NCBI RefSeq assembly: GCF_000382705.1
Contig: NZ_ARQE01000009.1
Span: 175,452-239,451 of the forward strand
Reading direction: 5' to 3'
Length of the DNA stretch: 64,000 bases
From: Aureimonas ureilytica DSM 18598 = NBRC 106430
GTDB lineage: Bacteria; Pseudomonadota; Alphaproteobacteria; Rhizobiales; Rhizobiaceae
Shown here: in pieces, positions 29,228 to 38,772 of the stretch
How the letters are laid out: every line of letters begins with the position of its first letter
Numbering within the stretch: position 1 is the stretch's first letter
The notes under the pieces: model-generated
What the model was told of the DNA's origin: nothing
Database searches by the model: none
What the model saw: only the letters and a program-made list of their open reading frames with translations
Made by a program: the position numbers and the translations under genes

Positions 29228-29254
29228 AAAAGGCCGGGACGAACCCGGCCTTTT
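29228..29254. terminator. Bidirectional terminator between tetR and the MFS gene
   Basis: A perfect 11-bp stem AAAAGGCCGGG/CCCGGCCTTTT (29228-29238 with 29244-29254) has an ACGAA loop. T4 runs follow on both strands, so it suits the convergent neighbours. Confidence 0.82.
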
Positions 29255-29281
29255 GCAGTCTTGGCGGATCGGAGCGTTCGA

Positions 29282-30613
29282 TCAGATCGCGCTGGAAGCG
29301 AGGCGGCGGTTGATCAGAAGCGCCAGGAGCGTGACCACGGCGCCCGACAGGAGGTACGCGCCCGAGAAGACGAGACCGAGCTTGTCCGCGATCAGAAGCG
29401 CGGCCAGTGGCGCGAAGCCGGCGCCGAAGAGCCAGGCGAGGTCCGAGGTCAGGGCCGAGCCGGTGTAGCGCTGCGAGCGCGGGAAGTTCGCCGCGAGCGC
29501 GCCCGAGCACTGGCCGAAGGAGACGCCGAGGATGATCGAGCCGACCACCATGTAGATCGTCTCGCCGACGACACCGCCGTTCAGGAGCAGCGGGGCCAGA
29601 CCGCTATAAAAGGCGATGGCGCCGGCGCAGATGCCGAGAACGCGGCGACGACCGTAGCGATCGGCCAGCGGACCCGAGGCGATATGGGCGATCGTGCCGA
29701 ACACGGTGGCGATCAGCTCGATCAGGAGGAAGCGGGCGATGCTCTCGCCCGCGAAGAGCGTGACCCAGGAGAGCGGGAAGACGGTCACCATGTGGAACAG
29801 CGCGAAGCTGGCGAGCGGAACGAAAGCGCCGATCACGATATAGCGACCGCTTTGCGCGACGGTCTCGCCGACCGGCGAGGGCTGCAGTTCGCCACGTTCG
29901 AACATTTCGCGATAATGTTCGGTGACGACGATACGCAGCCGGGCGAAGAGGGCGACGACGTTGATCGCGAAGGCGACGAAGAACGGATAGCGCCAGCCCC
30001 AGCCGAGGAAGTCTTCCTGCGTGAGGTTGGTGATGAGGAAGTAGTAGAGCGCGCTGGCGACGATGAGGCCGAGCGGCGCGCCGAGCTGCGGCAGCATGGC
30101 GTACCAGCCGCGCTTGTTCTCGGGCACGTTCATGGCGAGCAGCGGCGCCAGGCCGTCCCACGTGCCGCCGAGGGCGAAGCCCTGGCCGAAGCGGAGGACG
30201 GCGAGCGTGACGACGGACGCCATGCCGACGCTGGCATAGCTCGGCAGGAAGCCCATGACGATGGTCGAGCAGCCGAGCAGGAACAAAGCCGTGGTGAGCT
30301 TGGCCGCGTCGCCGTAGCGATGGTGCATCCAGGTGAAGAAGATCGTGCCGATCGGCCGCACGACGAAAGCCAGCGCCAGAAGGCCGAAGGAATAGTAGGT
30401 GCCGGTGACGGGATCGGTGAACGAGAAGACCACCGCCGGAAACACCAGCACGGAGGCGAGGGCGTAGACGAAGAAGTCGAAGAATTCAGCCGTGCGACCA
30501 AGAAGCACGCCGATCGCGATCTCGCTCGGCCTAACTTCGCCGTGATGCGCGTTCGCGATGCGCGCATCCCTTTCAAAGGCGGACGGAGCGGCCGCCGCGC
30601 TGTTCGAACTCAT
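29282..30613 (-). CDS. MFS transporter, metabolite:H+ symporter type
   Basis: This 443-residue protein has twelve predicted membrane segments. It has the MHS-family pattern of ProP/ShiA-like carriers: the N-terminal EIAIGVLLGRTAEFFDFFVYALAS, the A-motif-like VVRPIGTIFFTWMHHRYGD after TM2, GGTWDGLAPLLAMN in mid-sequence and a second RPLADRYGRRRVL-like repeat (GPLADRYGRRRVLG). Substrates of relatives are organic acids, betaines or shikimate; none can be assigned here. Its neighbours (RND regulator and cyoA) give no substrate clue. ATG 30613 gives a standard N-terminus. Confidence 0.85.
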   Translation of the reverse strand: MSSNSAAAAPSAFERDARIANAHHGEVRPSEIAIGVLLGRTAEFFDFFVYALASVLVFPAVVFSFTDPVTGTYYSFGLLALAFVVRPIGTIFFTWMHHRYGDAAKLTTALFLLGCSTIVMGFLPSYASVGMASVVTLAVLRFGQGFALGGTWDGLAPLLAMNVPENKRGWYAMLPQLGAPLGLIVASALYYFLITNLTQEDFLGWGWRYPFFVAFAINVVALFARLRIVVTEHYREMFERGELQPSPVGETVAQSGRYIVIGAFVPLASFALFHMVTVFPLSWVTLFAGESIARFLLIELIATVFGTIAHIASGPLADRYGRRRVLGICAGAIAFYSGLAPLLLNGGVVGETIYMVVGSIILGVSFGQCSGALAANFPRSQRYTGSALTSDLAWLFGAGFAPLAALLIADKLGLVFSGAYLLSGAVVTLLALLINRRLASSAI

Positions 30614-30787
30614 ATCTGATCTCGCTCCTCAACTTTGGCAACCGGGGGGAACATTCGCGTTTCCGGTGTCGATGCCACCTTGAATATAGGCCTCGGCAGG
30701 CTTAACGAACGCCTCATAAACTATTTGCTGCGATGCAGCTAAGAAAAGCATGCAGGCGACCCCATTTCGCTGGATTGGACCGCTACC

Positions 30788-31957
30788 TTGAGCCGACTTC
30801 GCTTCCTAGCCCTCGCACCGTTTCTCCTGCTGATCGGCGGCTGCAATGCCGTCCTCCTGAATCCGGCAGGCGACGTCGCCCTTCAGAAGCGCGACCTTCT
30901 CTACATCTCCACCGGGCTGATGCTTCTCATCATCATTCCCGTGATCGCCGCGACGGTGATCTTCGCCTGGCGCTATCGCCGCGGCAACAAGGATGCGACC
31001 TACGATCCCGAATGGAACCATTCGACGCACCTGGAGCTGGCGATCTGGTCGGCGCCGCTGCTCATCATCATCTGTCTGGGAGCGTTGACCTGGACCGCCA
31101 CTCATCTGCTCGACCCGTATCGCCCGCTGACGCGCATCGCCGAAGGGCAACCCGTCACGCCCCAGATGAAGCCCATCGAGGTCCGCGTCGTTTCGATGGA
31201 CTGGAAATGGCTCTTCATCTACCCAGAACTGGGCATCGCGACGGTCAACGAGTTGGCCGCTCCCGTCAATACACCGATCAACTTCAAGCTGACCTCGACC
31301 AGCGTGATGAACGCGTTCTTCGTGCCCTCGATCGCCGGCATGATCTACACGATGAACGGCATGGAAACGCAGCTTCACGCCGTGGCGAACGAGGAGGGCG
31401 TGTACGACGGCATGTCCTCGCACTACAGCGGCGCGGGCTTCTCCAACATGCGCTTCAAGTTCCACAGCCTGAGCCCGCAGGGCTTCGACGCCTGGGTCGA
31501 CAAGGTCCGCGCCGAAGGCCAGCCGCTCTCGCGCGAGACCTTCCTCGAGCTGGAGAAGCCGAGCGAAAAGGAGCCGGTGCGCTACTATTCGAGCTTCGCG
31601 GACGGCCTTTACAACGCGATCCTCAACAAGTGCGTGGCGCCCGGCAAGATGTGCGCGGACGAAATGATGCAGATCGACTCGATGGGCGGAGCCGGCGTCG
31701 ACAGTCATCAGAATCGCGAACGCCTGATGTGGGACACGCGCCGCGCCGAGCAGGGCGACGAGCCCGCCGGTGCGACCTTCCCGGCCAGCGGCCGCATGCC
31801 GCACAGCTCGGACCAGCCGCAGGGCATGCAGCCGGACCAGCTGAACCCCGAGGTCAACCAGGACGGAACCGAAACGCCTCCGGCCAATCCGTCCGGCAAT
31901 GTCGCGCCCAATAGCGGGACCGGTGTCGCGCCGGCCCAGCTGAACCAGACGAACTAA
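30788..31957 (+). CDS. cyoA: Cytochrome bo3 ubiquinol oxidase subunit II
   Basis: This 389-residue lipoprotein is the quinol-oxidase subunit II. The lipobox is LIGGC (Cys18), followed by two membrane segments and a periplasmic cupredoxin domain ([42 protein letters not shown]). The ligands for the CuA centre of cytochrome c oxidases are absent, as expected for bo3. It is about 75 residues longer than E. coli CyoA; the extra part is a C-terminal low-complexity tail rich in Pro, Asn, Gln and Gly. No ATG fits the signal peptide, so TTG at 30788 is taken as start. It heads the cyoABCD operon. Confidence 0.93.
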   Translation: MSRLRFLALAPFLLLIGGCNAVLLNPAGDVALQKRDLLYISTGLMLLIIIPVIAATVIFAWRYRRGNKDATYDPEWNHSTHLELAIWSAPLLIIICLGALTWTATHLLDPYRPLTRIAEGQPVTPQMKPIEVRVVSMDWKWLFIYPELGIATVNELAAPVNTPINFKLTSTSVMNAFFVPSIAGMIYTMNGMETQLHAVANEEGVYDGMSSHYSGAGFSNMRFKFHSLSPQGFDAWVDKVRAEGQPLSRETFLELEKPSEKEPVRYYSSFADGLYNAILNKCVAPGKMCADEMMQIDSMGGAGVDSHQNRERLMWDTRRAEQGDEPAGATFPASGRMPHSSDQPQGMQPDQLNPEVNQDGTETPPANPSGNVAPNSGTGVAPAQLNQTN

Positions 31958-32021
31958 CCGAGCACCGTGTCGCGCCGTTTGGGGTGCGACGCCTGACGAT
32001 GCCATCGCACGAGTGCCAGAG

Positions 32022-34031
32022 ATGCAAGACAACTCCGATCTCATACGAATGATCTTCGGGCGCTTGACGCTCGAAGCCTTCCCGTATCACGAGCCGATCG
32101 TCGTCGTGACCTTCGGCGTGGTGATGCTGGGCGGGCTCGCGCTCCTCGGCGCGCTCACCTACTTCAAGCTCTGGGGCTATCTCTGGAAAGAGTGGCTCAC
32201 CAGCGTCGACCACAAGAAGGTCGGCATCATGTACATGATCCTCGGCATCGTCATGCTTCTGCGTGGCTTCGCCGACGCGATCATGATGCGCCTGCAGCAG
32301 GCCTGGGCCTTCAACGGGTCCGAGGGCTATCTGAACGCCCATCACTACGACCAGATCTTCACCGCGCACGGCGTGATCATGATCTTCTTCGTCGCCATGC
32401 CGCTGGTGACGGGTCTCATGAACTATGTCGTGCCGCTGCAGATCGGCGCGCGCGACGTGTCGTTCCCGTTCCTGAACAATTTCAGCTTCTGGATGACCGC
32501 CGGCGGCGCCATCCTGATCATGGTCTCGCTCTTCGTCGGCGAGTTCGCGCGCACGGGCTGGCTGGCCTTCCCGCCGCTCTCGGACGCGAACTACAGTCCG
32601 GGCGTCGGCGTCGACTATTACATCTGGGGCCTGCAGGTTGCCGGCGTCGGCACGCTTCTCTCCGGCGTCAACCTGCTCGTGACCATCATCAAGATGCGCG
32701 CGCCGGGCATGTCCCTCATGAAGATGCCGATCTTCTGCTGGACCTCGCTCTGCACCAACATCCTGATCGTGGCCTCGTTCCCGGTCCTGACGGCGGTGCT
32801 CGCGCTCCTGTCGCTCGACCGCTATGTCGGCACGAACTTCTTCACGAACGATCTCGGCGGCAACCCGATGATGTACGTGAACCTCATCTGGATCTGGGGG
32901 CATCCCGAGGTCTACATCCTCATCCTGCCCGCCTTCGGCATCTTCTCCGAGGTCACCTCGACCTATTGCGGCAAGCGCCTGTTCGGCTACACCTCGATGG
33001 TCTACGCGACGATCGTCATCACGATCCTCGCCTATCTCGTCTGGCTCCACCACTTCTTCACGATGGGGTCCGGCGCGAGCGTGAACTCCTTCTTCGGCAT
33101 CACGACGATGATCATCTCGATCCCGACGGGAGCGAAGATCTTCAACTGGCTGTTCACCATGTATCGCGGCCGCATCCGCTTCGAGCTGCCGATGATGTGG
33201 ACCGTCGCCTTCATGATCACCTTCGTGATCGGCGGCATGACAGGCGTGCTCCTGGCGGTTCCGCCTGTCGACTTCGTGCTGCACAACTCGCTGTTCCTGG
33301 TCGCGCACTTCCACAACGTGATCATCGGCGGCGTGCTGTTCGGCCTGTTCGCCGGCATCAACTACTGGTGGCCCAAGGCCTTCGGCTTCAAGCTCGACCC
33401 GTTCTGGGGCAAGGTGAGCTTCTGGGCCTGGGTGGTCGGCTTCTACGTCGCCTTCATGCCGCTCTACGTGCTCGGCCTCATGGGCGTGACGCGTCGCCTG
33501 CGGACCTTCGACGATCCCTCGCTGCAGATCTGGTTCGTGATCGCGGCCATCGGCGCCGGACTGATCGCGGTCGGCATCGGCGCCTTCCTGATGCAGATGT
33601 TCGTCAGCGTGCGCCGTCGCCACGAGCTGGCGGACGTGGACGGCGATCCCTGGGGCGGGCGCACGCTGGAATGGGCGACGTCCTCGCCGCCGCCGGTCTA
33701 CAACTTCGCCTTCTCGCCCATGATCCACGACGGCGACGCCTGGTATCAGATGAAGCAGCGCGGCTATCAGCGTCCTCTGGAAGGCTTCAAGCCGATCCAC
33801 ATGCCGCGCAACACCGAAGCGGGCATCGTGATCGCCGGCCTTAGCGTCGTCTTCGGCTTCGCCATGATCTGGTACATCTGGTGGCTCGCGGCGCTCTCCC
33901 TCGTCGGGATCGTCGGCTACTCGATCTACCACACGTTCAACTACGACCGGAGCTTCCACATCCCGGTCAGCGAAGTGATCGCGACGGAAGCCGAGCGGAC
34001 CCGTCTCCTCTCGAAGGCCAAGCACGCATGA
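32022..34031 (+). CDS. cyoB: Cytochrome bo3 ubiquinol oxidase subunit I
   Basis: This 669-residue heme-copper oxidase catalytic subunit reduces O2 with quinol electrons and pumps protons. The heme and copper ligands are visible: the low-spin heme His in [11 protein letters not shown], the CuB His with its cross-linked Tyr in WGHPEVYI, the HH pair in [11 protein letters not shown] and the heme histidines in [12 protein letters not shown]. The K-channel and D-channel segments ([18 protein letters not shown]) match E. coli CyoB over the whole length. ATG 32022 is chosen for similarity; GTG at 32013 is in frame. It ends in an ATGA overlap with cyoC. Confidence 0.97.
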   Translation: MQDNSDLIRMIFGRLTLEAFPYHEPIVVVTFGVVMLGGLALLGALTYFKLWGYLWKEWLTSVDHKKVGIMYMILGIVMLLRGFADAIMMRLQQAWAFNGSEGYLNAHHYDQIFTAHGVIMIFFVAMPLVTGLMNYVVPLQIGARDVSFPFLNNFSFWMTAGGAILIMVSLFVGEFARTGWLAFPPLSDANYSPGVGVDYYIWGLQVAGVGTLLSGVNLLVTIIKMRAPGMSLMKMPIFCWTSLCTNILIVASFPVLTAVLALLSLDRYVGTNFFTNDLGGNPMMYVNLIWIWGHPEVYILILPAFGIFSEVTSTYCGKRLFGYTSMVYATIVITILAYLVWLHHFFTMGSGASVNSFFGITTMIISIPTGAKIFNWLFTMYRGRIRFELPMMWTVAFMITFVIGGMTGVLLAVPPVDFVLHNSLFLVAHFHNVIIGGVLFGLFAGINYWWPKAFGFKLDPFWGKVSFWAWVVGFYVAFMPLYVLGLMGVTRRLRTFDDPSLQIWFVIAAIGAGLIAVGIGAFLMQMFVSVRRRHELADVDGDPWGGRTLEWATSSPPPVYNFAFSPMIHDGDAWYQMKQRGYQRPLEGFKPIHMPRNTEAGIVIAGLSVVFGFAMIWYIWWLAALSLVGIVGYSIYHTFNYDRSFHIPVSEVIATEAERTRLLSKAKHA

Positions 34032-34660
34032 CCACGAGCCCCTCGTCTATCGCGCAGGACGACGTCCTGACCTTCTACGTCGCCGACGAGCACGAGCACG
34101 CCGAGGGCTCCAGCACGATGCTGGGGTTCTGGATCTACCTGATGAGCGATTGCCTCATCTTCGCGTGCCTGTTCGCCGTCTACGCGGTTCTGGGCGGCGC
34201 CTACGCGGCCGGCCCGAGCCCGAGGGATCTGTTCGATCTGCCGCTCGTGGCGCTCAACACCTCGATGCTGCTTCTGTCGTCGATCACCTACGGCTTCGCC
34301 ATGCTCTCCATGGCGAAGCGGGACGTGCGCTCGGTGCAGATCTGGCTCGGCATCACCGGCCTGTTCGGTCTCGCCTTCCTCTGCATCGAACTCTACGAGT
34401 TCGCCCATCTCATTCATCTGGGTGCGACGCCCCAGCGCAGCGCGTTCCTGTCGGCCTTCTTCGTGCTGGTCGGCACGCACGGACTGCACGTCACCTTCGG
34501 CCTGATCTGGCTGGTGACGCTGATGTTCCAGATCAACCAGCGCGGTCTCGTGCCGGCCAACCAGCTGCGGCTCAGCTGCCTCAGCATGTTCTGGCACTTC
34601 CTCGACGTGATCTGGATCGGCGTCTTCACCTTCGTCTATCTCATGGGAGTGCTTCGATGA
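34028..34660 (+). CDS. cyoC: Cytochrome bo3 ubiquinol oxidase subunit III
   Basis: This 210-residue subunit has five predicted membrane segments, as in E. coli CyoC. It contains [20 protein letters not shown] at the start of TM1 and [18 protein letters not shown] in the conserved family region. It stabilises subunit I. Its ATG overlaps the cyoB stop and its own stop overlaps the cyoD start, each by 4 nt, so cyoBCD are translationally coupled. Confidence 0.96.
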   Translation: MTTSPSSIAQDDVLTFYVADEHEHAEGSSTMLGFWIYLMSDCLIFACLFAVYAVLGGAYAAGPSPRDLFDLPLVALNTSMLLLSSITYGFAMLSMAKRDVRSVQIWLGITGLFGLAFLCIELYEFAHLIHLGATPQRSAFLSAFFVLVGTHGLHVTFGLIWLVTLMFQINQRGLVPANQLRLSCLSMFWHFLDVIWIGVFTFVYLMGVLR

Positions 34661-35079
34661 GCGCCAAGGCCCCTTCGAGCAAGCACGCCGCCCTCGCGGA
34701 CGGTGCGGGCCACGGCCCGACCGACGATCACGGGCATCTGGACGGACACGGGCACGACCACGGCACGTTCGGCGGTTACGTCACCGGCTTCGTCCTGTCG
34801 GTCATCCTTACGGCCATCCCGTTCTGGCTGGTCATGGGCGAGGTTCTCGAAGACCGCGCGCTGACCGGCATCATCATCATGGCGCTCGCGGCGGTTCAGA
34901 TCGTCGTCCACATGATCTTCTTCCTGCACATGAACGGGAAGTCGGAGGGCGGTTGGACCATGACGGCGCTGGTCTTCACCGTGGTGGTCGTGGTGATCGT
35001 TCTCGCCGGCTCGCTCTGGGTCATGTACCATATGAACACGAGCATGATGCCCATGCACAATATGAGCATGACGCCCTGA
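34657..35079 (+). CDS. cyoD: Cytochrome bo3 ubiquinol oxidase subunit IV
   Basis: This 140-residue subunit has three membrane segments (FGGYVTGFVLSVILTAIPFW, LTGIIIMALAAVQIVVHMIF, TALVFTVVVVVIVLAGSLW). Against E. coli CyoD (109 residues) it has a longer His-rich cytoplasmic N-terminus (GHLDGHGHDHG) and a Met/His-rich C-terminus (VMYHMNTSMMPMHNMSM). Such tails can bind copper or zinc, which would suit assembly of a copper oxidase, but this is inference. No cyoE (heme O synthase) follows here. A strong terminator closes the operon. Confidence 0.95.
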   Translation: MSAKAPSSKHAALADGAGHGPTDDHGHLDGHGHDHGTFGGYVTGFVLSVILTAIPFWLVMGEVLEDRALTGIIIMALAAVQIVVHMIFFLHMNGKSEGGWTMTALVFTVVVVVIVLAGSLWVMYHMNTSMMPMHNMSMTP

Positions 35080-35088
35080 CATTCCCGA

Positions 35089-35125
35089 GGGGCGGGCCGC
35101 GCGATGACGCGGCCCGCCCCTTTTT
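35089..35125 (+). terminator. Intrinsic terminator of the cyoABCD operon
   Basis: A perfect 13-bp stem (35089-35101 with 35108-35120) with a CGATGA loop is followed by T5 (35121-35125). It lies 10 nt after the cyoD stop. Confidence 0.88.
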
Positions 35126-35188
35126 CATGCCTCGGGCTTGCCTTCGCCTCCCGTCCGAACGCGGCAAGCGGTCCTGAAAAGAGCGCCG

Positions 35189-35905
35189 ATGCGTCGCCGA
35201 TCCCGCCTTCTTCTTCTCGTCCTGTCGCTGCCTCTCGTCTGCGGCCTTCTCGCCCTCGGCATCTGGCAGGTGGAACGCCGCGCCTGGAAGCTCGATCTCA
35301 TCGAACGGGTCGACGCCCGCGTCCACGCCCCGGCCGTTCCCGCTCCGACGCGAGCCGAATGGCCGGCGATCGACAAGACCGCGGACGAGTACCGCCGCGT
35401 GCAACTCACCGGCACCTTTCTCAACGATCGTGAGACCCTCGTTCAGGCCGTCACCGATCTCGGCGGCGGTTTCTGGGTGGTGACGCCGCTGCGTGCGACG
35501 GATGGCTCGATCACCCTCGTCAATCGCGGCTTCGTGCCGGGCGATCGGCGCGACCCGGCCAGCCGGCCGGAAGGCCAGCTCGACGGCGAGCAGACCGTCG
35601 AGGGCCTGCTGCGGATGAGCGAGCCGGGCGGGCGTTTCCTGCGCGCCAACGAACCCGCCGCAGACCGCTGGTACTCGCGGGACGTCGCCGCCATCGCGGC
35701 TGCCCGCGACTTGGACGGGCCGGTCGCGCCCTATTTCGTGGATGCGGGCGCCGAGGCGGTGCCGGGCGGCTATCCGGTCGGCGGCCTCACCGTCATCCGC
35801 TTCAACAACAATCATCTCGTCTATGCCCTGACCTGGTTCGCCCTCGCGCTCATGCTCGCGGCCGCCGTCGTCTTCGTCTGGCGACACGACCGCAACCGGG
35901 ACTAG
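35189..35905 (+). CDS. SURF1-family cytochrome oxidase assembly protein
   Basis: This 238-residue protein has the SURF1 layout: an N-terminal membrane segment (LLLLVLSLPLVCGLLALGIWQ) followed by the conserved WQVERRAWKLDLIE, YRRVQLTGTF, FWVVTPLR and VNRGFVPGDRRDP blocks, and a C-terminal segment NNNHLVYALTWFALALMLA. SURF1 proteins help insert heme into heme-copper oxidases, consistent with its place 110 nt after cyoD, although a terminator intervenes. ATG 35189 fits; an upstream TTG at 35138 would only add non-conserved residues. Confidence 0.9.
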   Translation: MRRRSRLLLLVLSLPLVCGLLALGIWQVERRAWKLDLIERVDARVHAPAVPAPTRAEWPAIDKTADEYRRVQLTGTFLNDRETLVQAVTDLGGGFWVVTPLRATDGSITLVNRGFVPGDRRDPASRPEGQLDGEQTVEGLLRMSEPGGRFLRANEPAADRWYSRDVAAIAAARDLDGPVAPYFVDAGAEAVPGGYPVGGLTVIRFNNNHLVYALTWFALALMLAAAVVFVWRHDRNRD

Positions 35906-35987
35906 CAAGGCCCGAGCGCTTCGGGCTCGCCCGGACGGCCGCACGCTGGTAAAGCGGGGCGGGGCAAGACGAGGTTTCGGGGGACGC

Positions 35988-37247
35988 ATGACACTGAGCC
36001 GGCTGGTGGGCGCCCTGATCGGACGGCGCGGTCTCGTCACGATCCTCGCGCCGTTCCTGCTACTGTCCGCCTGCGCCAGCCGCCCCTATGCGACGCTGGT
36101 TGCGGTCGGGGAAACCGTGCCTGGTGCGCGGGAGGTCGACATGCTGGTCGCGACGACGCGCGCGCCGTCGCCCGTCGCCGGCGTCGTGTTCTCCGGCGAT
36201 CGGGGGCCGGGGCTGTCGCTCGAAAACATCGTCGTATCGATCCCCCCGGCGGGAACGCGCAAGGCGGGCGAGGTCGTCTACCCCAAGAGCACGCCGCCTG
36301 ACCCGAGCCGCGAGTTCGTCGCGCTGCGCATCGATCCGATGAACGAGGGCGCCGTGGATCGCTGGTTCCGTCAGCGCGAGGCACCGAGCGGGCGGCTCCT
36401 GATCTTCGTCCACGGGTTCAATTCGAGCTACGAGGAAGCGGTCTTCCGTTTCGCCCAGATCAGCCACGATTCGGGCGCGGACGCCGCCCCGATCCTCTTC
36501 ACCTGGCCCTCGCAAGGCTCGATCTTCGGCTATCTCTACGACCGCGAAAGCGCCAACTATTCCCGGTCCAGCCTGGAAAAGGTGATCGAGGAAGCGGCCG
36601 CGCGCCGTGACGTCTCCGAGATCACGGTCATGGCCCATTCCATGGGAAGCTGGCTGACCATGGAGGCGCTGCGCCAGATGGCGATCCGCAAGGGGCGTCT
36701 TCCCGCCAAGCTCACCAACGTCATCCTGGCGTCGCCCGATCTCGACGTGGACGTCTTCCACGAACAGCTCGACGAGATCGGGCGGGATCAGTCCCGCATC
36801 ACGATCTTCACGTCGAAGGACGACCGGGCGCTTCTCGTGTCGCGGCGTCTGGCCGGCGGGGTCCAGCGCCTGGGCGCTGTCGATCTGACGCGCCCGGAAG
36901 TGCAGGCCTCCTTCGCGCAGCGCGGCATCACGGTCGTGGATCTCACGAGCGTGCGCACCGGCGACAGCCTCAATCACACGAAATTCGCGCAGAGCGCCGA
37001 AGTCGTGAAGGCGATCGGGCGGCGGTTGATCGAAGGGCAGAAGGTCTCGGAAGGCAATCTCGGCCTCGGCGAAACGCTCGGCGCGGCGGCGATCGGCACG
37101 GCACAAGGCGTCGGCTCGGCCGTGAACGCCGCCGTGACCGTGCCCGCCGCGATCGTCGATCGCGGCGCGCGCCAGAGGCTCGGCCAGAGCATCGAGGATG
37201 TCGGCCGCAATATCGGCGGCTCGCTGCAGACGGTGACCGGCAACTAG
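35988..37247 (+). CDS. Lipoprotein alpha/beta hydrolase (DUF900 family)
   Basis: This 419-residue protein begins with a lipoprotein signal whose lipobox is LLSAC (Cys29), so it is probably anchored outside the cytoplasm. The DUF900 alpha/beta-hydrolase core follows: RLLIFVHGFNSSYEEAV carries the oxyanion loop, AHSMGSWLTMEAL gives the nucleophile Ser in a GxSxG-like AHSMG motif, and SPDLDVDVFHEQL includes the family's acidic residue. The C-terminal ~90 residues are Gly/Ala-rich with repeats of short helices. The substrate is unknown; esterase or lipase-type activity is plausible. It stands alone behind surf1. Confidence 0.85.
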   Translation: MTLSRLVGALIGRRGLVTILAPFLLLSACASRPYATLVAVGETVPGAREVDMLVATTRAPSPVAGVVFSGDRGPGLSLENIVVSIPPAGTRKAGEVVYPKSTPPDPSREFVALRIDPMNEGAVDRWFRQREAPSGRLLIFVHGFNSSYEEAVFRFAQISHDSGADAAPILFTWPSQGSIFGYLYDRESANYSRSSLEKVIEEAAARRDVSEITVMAHSMGSWLTMEALRQMAIRKGRLPAKLTNVILASPDLDVDVFHEQLDEIGRDQSRITIFTSKDDRALLVSRRLAGGVQRLGAVDLTRPEVQASFAQRGITVVDLTSVRTGDSLNHTKFAQSAEVVKAIGRRLIEGQKVSEGNLGLGETLGAAAIGTAQGVGSAVNAAVTVPAAIVDRGARQRLGQSIEDVGRNIGGSLQTVTGN

Positions 37248-37268
37248 GCGTCCGTCCGACGAAGGCCG

Positions 37269-37296
37269 GAGGCTCGCCCGATCGGTGGCGAGCCTC
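37269..37296. terminator. Hairpin between convergent hydrolase and MFS genes
   Basis: A perfect 10-bp stem GAGGCTCGCC/GGCGAGCCTC (37269-37278 with 37287-37296) is followed by ATTTCT on the plus strand. The T tract is weak. Confidence 0.55.
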
Positions 37297-37309
37297 ATTT
37301 CTCGACGGA

Positions 37310-38641
37310 TCAGACGCTGGAACGCCTGACCGTCTCCTCCGAAGGCGCCCGCAGGCGCGGCAGGGCGATGAAGGAGAGAACCGCCGACAGAGCCATGAAG
37401 CCGCCGACGATCGCCATCGGGACGACATAGCCACCGGTCCAGTCCTTCACTGCGCCGGTGATGTAGGGAGCGGCGAAGCCCGCGACATTGCCCATCGTGT
37501 TGATGAGGGCGATGCCGGCCGCCGCGCCCGCGCCGGTGAGGAAGCGCGCCGGGAAGCTCCAGAAATTCGGCAGGGCCGAGAAGATGGCGCAGGCCGTCAG
37601 CGTGATGACGGCGATCGTCGCGGTCGGGCTCTGCATGGTCAGCGCCAGCGGGATCGAGACGGCGCCGAGAATGGCGGGAAGGCCGATATGCCAGGGGCGC
37701 ACACCCCGGCGGGAGGCGTCGCGGCTCCACAGGATCAGCGCCACGGCGGCGGGCAGATAGGGGATGGCCGTGACGAGGCCGCGCTGCATCACCGTGAACT
37801 TGGTGCCGAACTGCGCTTCGAAGCCGCCGATGATCGTCGGCAGGAAGAAGCCGAGCGCGTAGAGCCCGTAGATGAAGCCGAAATAGATCAGCGAGAGGGT
37901 CCAGACGCGCCCGTCGCGCAGGGCCTGTCCCGAGATATGGCCGCCGGAGGATTTGGAGCGGTCCTCGCGCGCGAGCTCCTCGTTCAGCCAGTCCCGCTCG
38001 GCCGGGGTCAGCCATTTGGCGTCGTTCGGCGTGTCCGGCAGGTAGAAATAGGCGATGACGCCGACGATGATGGCCGGGATCGAGACGCCCGCGAACATGA
38101 CGCGCCAGCCGGCAAGGCCGAACAACCCGTTCATGTCGATCAGGAGCGAGGCGAGCGGCGCGCCGATCACCGTCGTCAGCGGCTGCGCGACGTAGAAGAC
38201 GGCCAGAACCTTGGCCCGGTGGCGGGCCGGCACCCAGAGGCTGAGAAACAGGATCGCGCCCGGAAAGAAGCCGGCTTCGGCGATGCCGAGGAGGAAGCGC
38301 AGCCAATAGAGCTGCGTCGCGTCCTGCACGAAGGTGAAGAGCAGCGAGACGATGCCCCAGCTCACCATGATGCGCGCCAGCCAGCGCCGCGCGCCGAACT
38401 TGTGAAGCGCCAGATTGCTCGGAATTTCGAGGAGGATGTAGCCGAAGAAGAAGATGCCGGCGGCAAAGCCGAACTGCGCGGCCGAAAGGCCGAGATCTTG
38501 CGTCATGCCGTTCGGCCCGGCAAAGCCGATGGCGGTGCGGTCCAGGAAATTGATGAAGAACATCAGGCCGAGAAACGGCACGAGCCGCCAGACGATCTTG
38601 CGGATCGCCGATGTCTCGACGTCGGGTTGTGGTATGCTCAT
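37310..38641 (-). CDS. MFS permease of the anion:cation symporter (ACS) family
   Basis: This 443-residue protein has twelve membrane segments. The ACS-family features are the N-terminal RLVPFLGLMFFINFLDRTAIGFA, the TM2 loop FGYILLEIPSNLALHKFGARRW, and RFLLGIAEAGFFPGAILFLSLW. ACS carriers import organic anions such as galactonate, tartrate and phthalate. Position at the end of the apiose cluster, 131 nt after oiaK on the same strand, suggests an acid sugar such as D-apionate as cargo; this is inferred. ATG 38641 follows GAGGA. The C-terminus faces a hairpin shared with the convergent hydrolase gene. Confidence 0.85.
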   Translation of the reverse strand: MSIPQPDVETSAIRKIVWRLVPFLGLMFFINFLDRTAIGFAGPNGMTQDLGLSAAQFGFAAGIFFFGYILLEIPSNLALHKFGARRWLARIMVSWGIVSLLFTFVQDATQLYWLRFLLGIAEAGFFPGAILFLSLWVPARHRAKVLAVFYVAQPLTTVIGAPLASLLIDMNGLFGLAGWRVMFAGVSIPAIIVGVIAYFYLPDTPNDAKWLTPAERDWLNEELAREDRSKSSGGHISGQALRDGRVWTLSLIYFGFIYGLYALGFFLPTIIGGFEAQFGTKFTVMQRGLVTAIPYLPAAVALILWSRDASRRGVRPWHIGLPAILGAVSIPLALTMQSPTATIAVITLTACAIFSALPNFWSFPARFLTGAGAAAGIALINTMGNVAGFAAPYITGAVKDWTGGYVVPMAIVGGFMALSAVLSFIALPRLRAPSEETVRRSSV

Positions 38642-38675
38642 CTCGGTTCCTCGCTTTAGGTCATGGGGCACCGTT

Positions 38676-38766
38676 CCGCCGGATGCGGTCCGGCGGTCGG
38701 TTTCAGTCTCGGGTCGATGCGCGCGTCGCCCCGGCGGGCGGTGTCCGAAGGGCCAGCCCTTCGGAC
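38676..38766 (-). repeat. Two intercistronic hairpins between oiaK and the MFS gene
   Basis: The 131-nt gap on the minus strand contains a perfect 10-bp stem GTCCGAAGGG/CCCTTCGGAC with a 4-nt loop (38743-38766) and an 8-bp stem CCGCCGGA/TCCGGCGG (38676-38696). Neither has a T tract. Such pairs often protect upstream mRNA and lower expression of the gene that follows. Confidence 0.5.
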
Positions 38767-38772
38767 GAGGGG

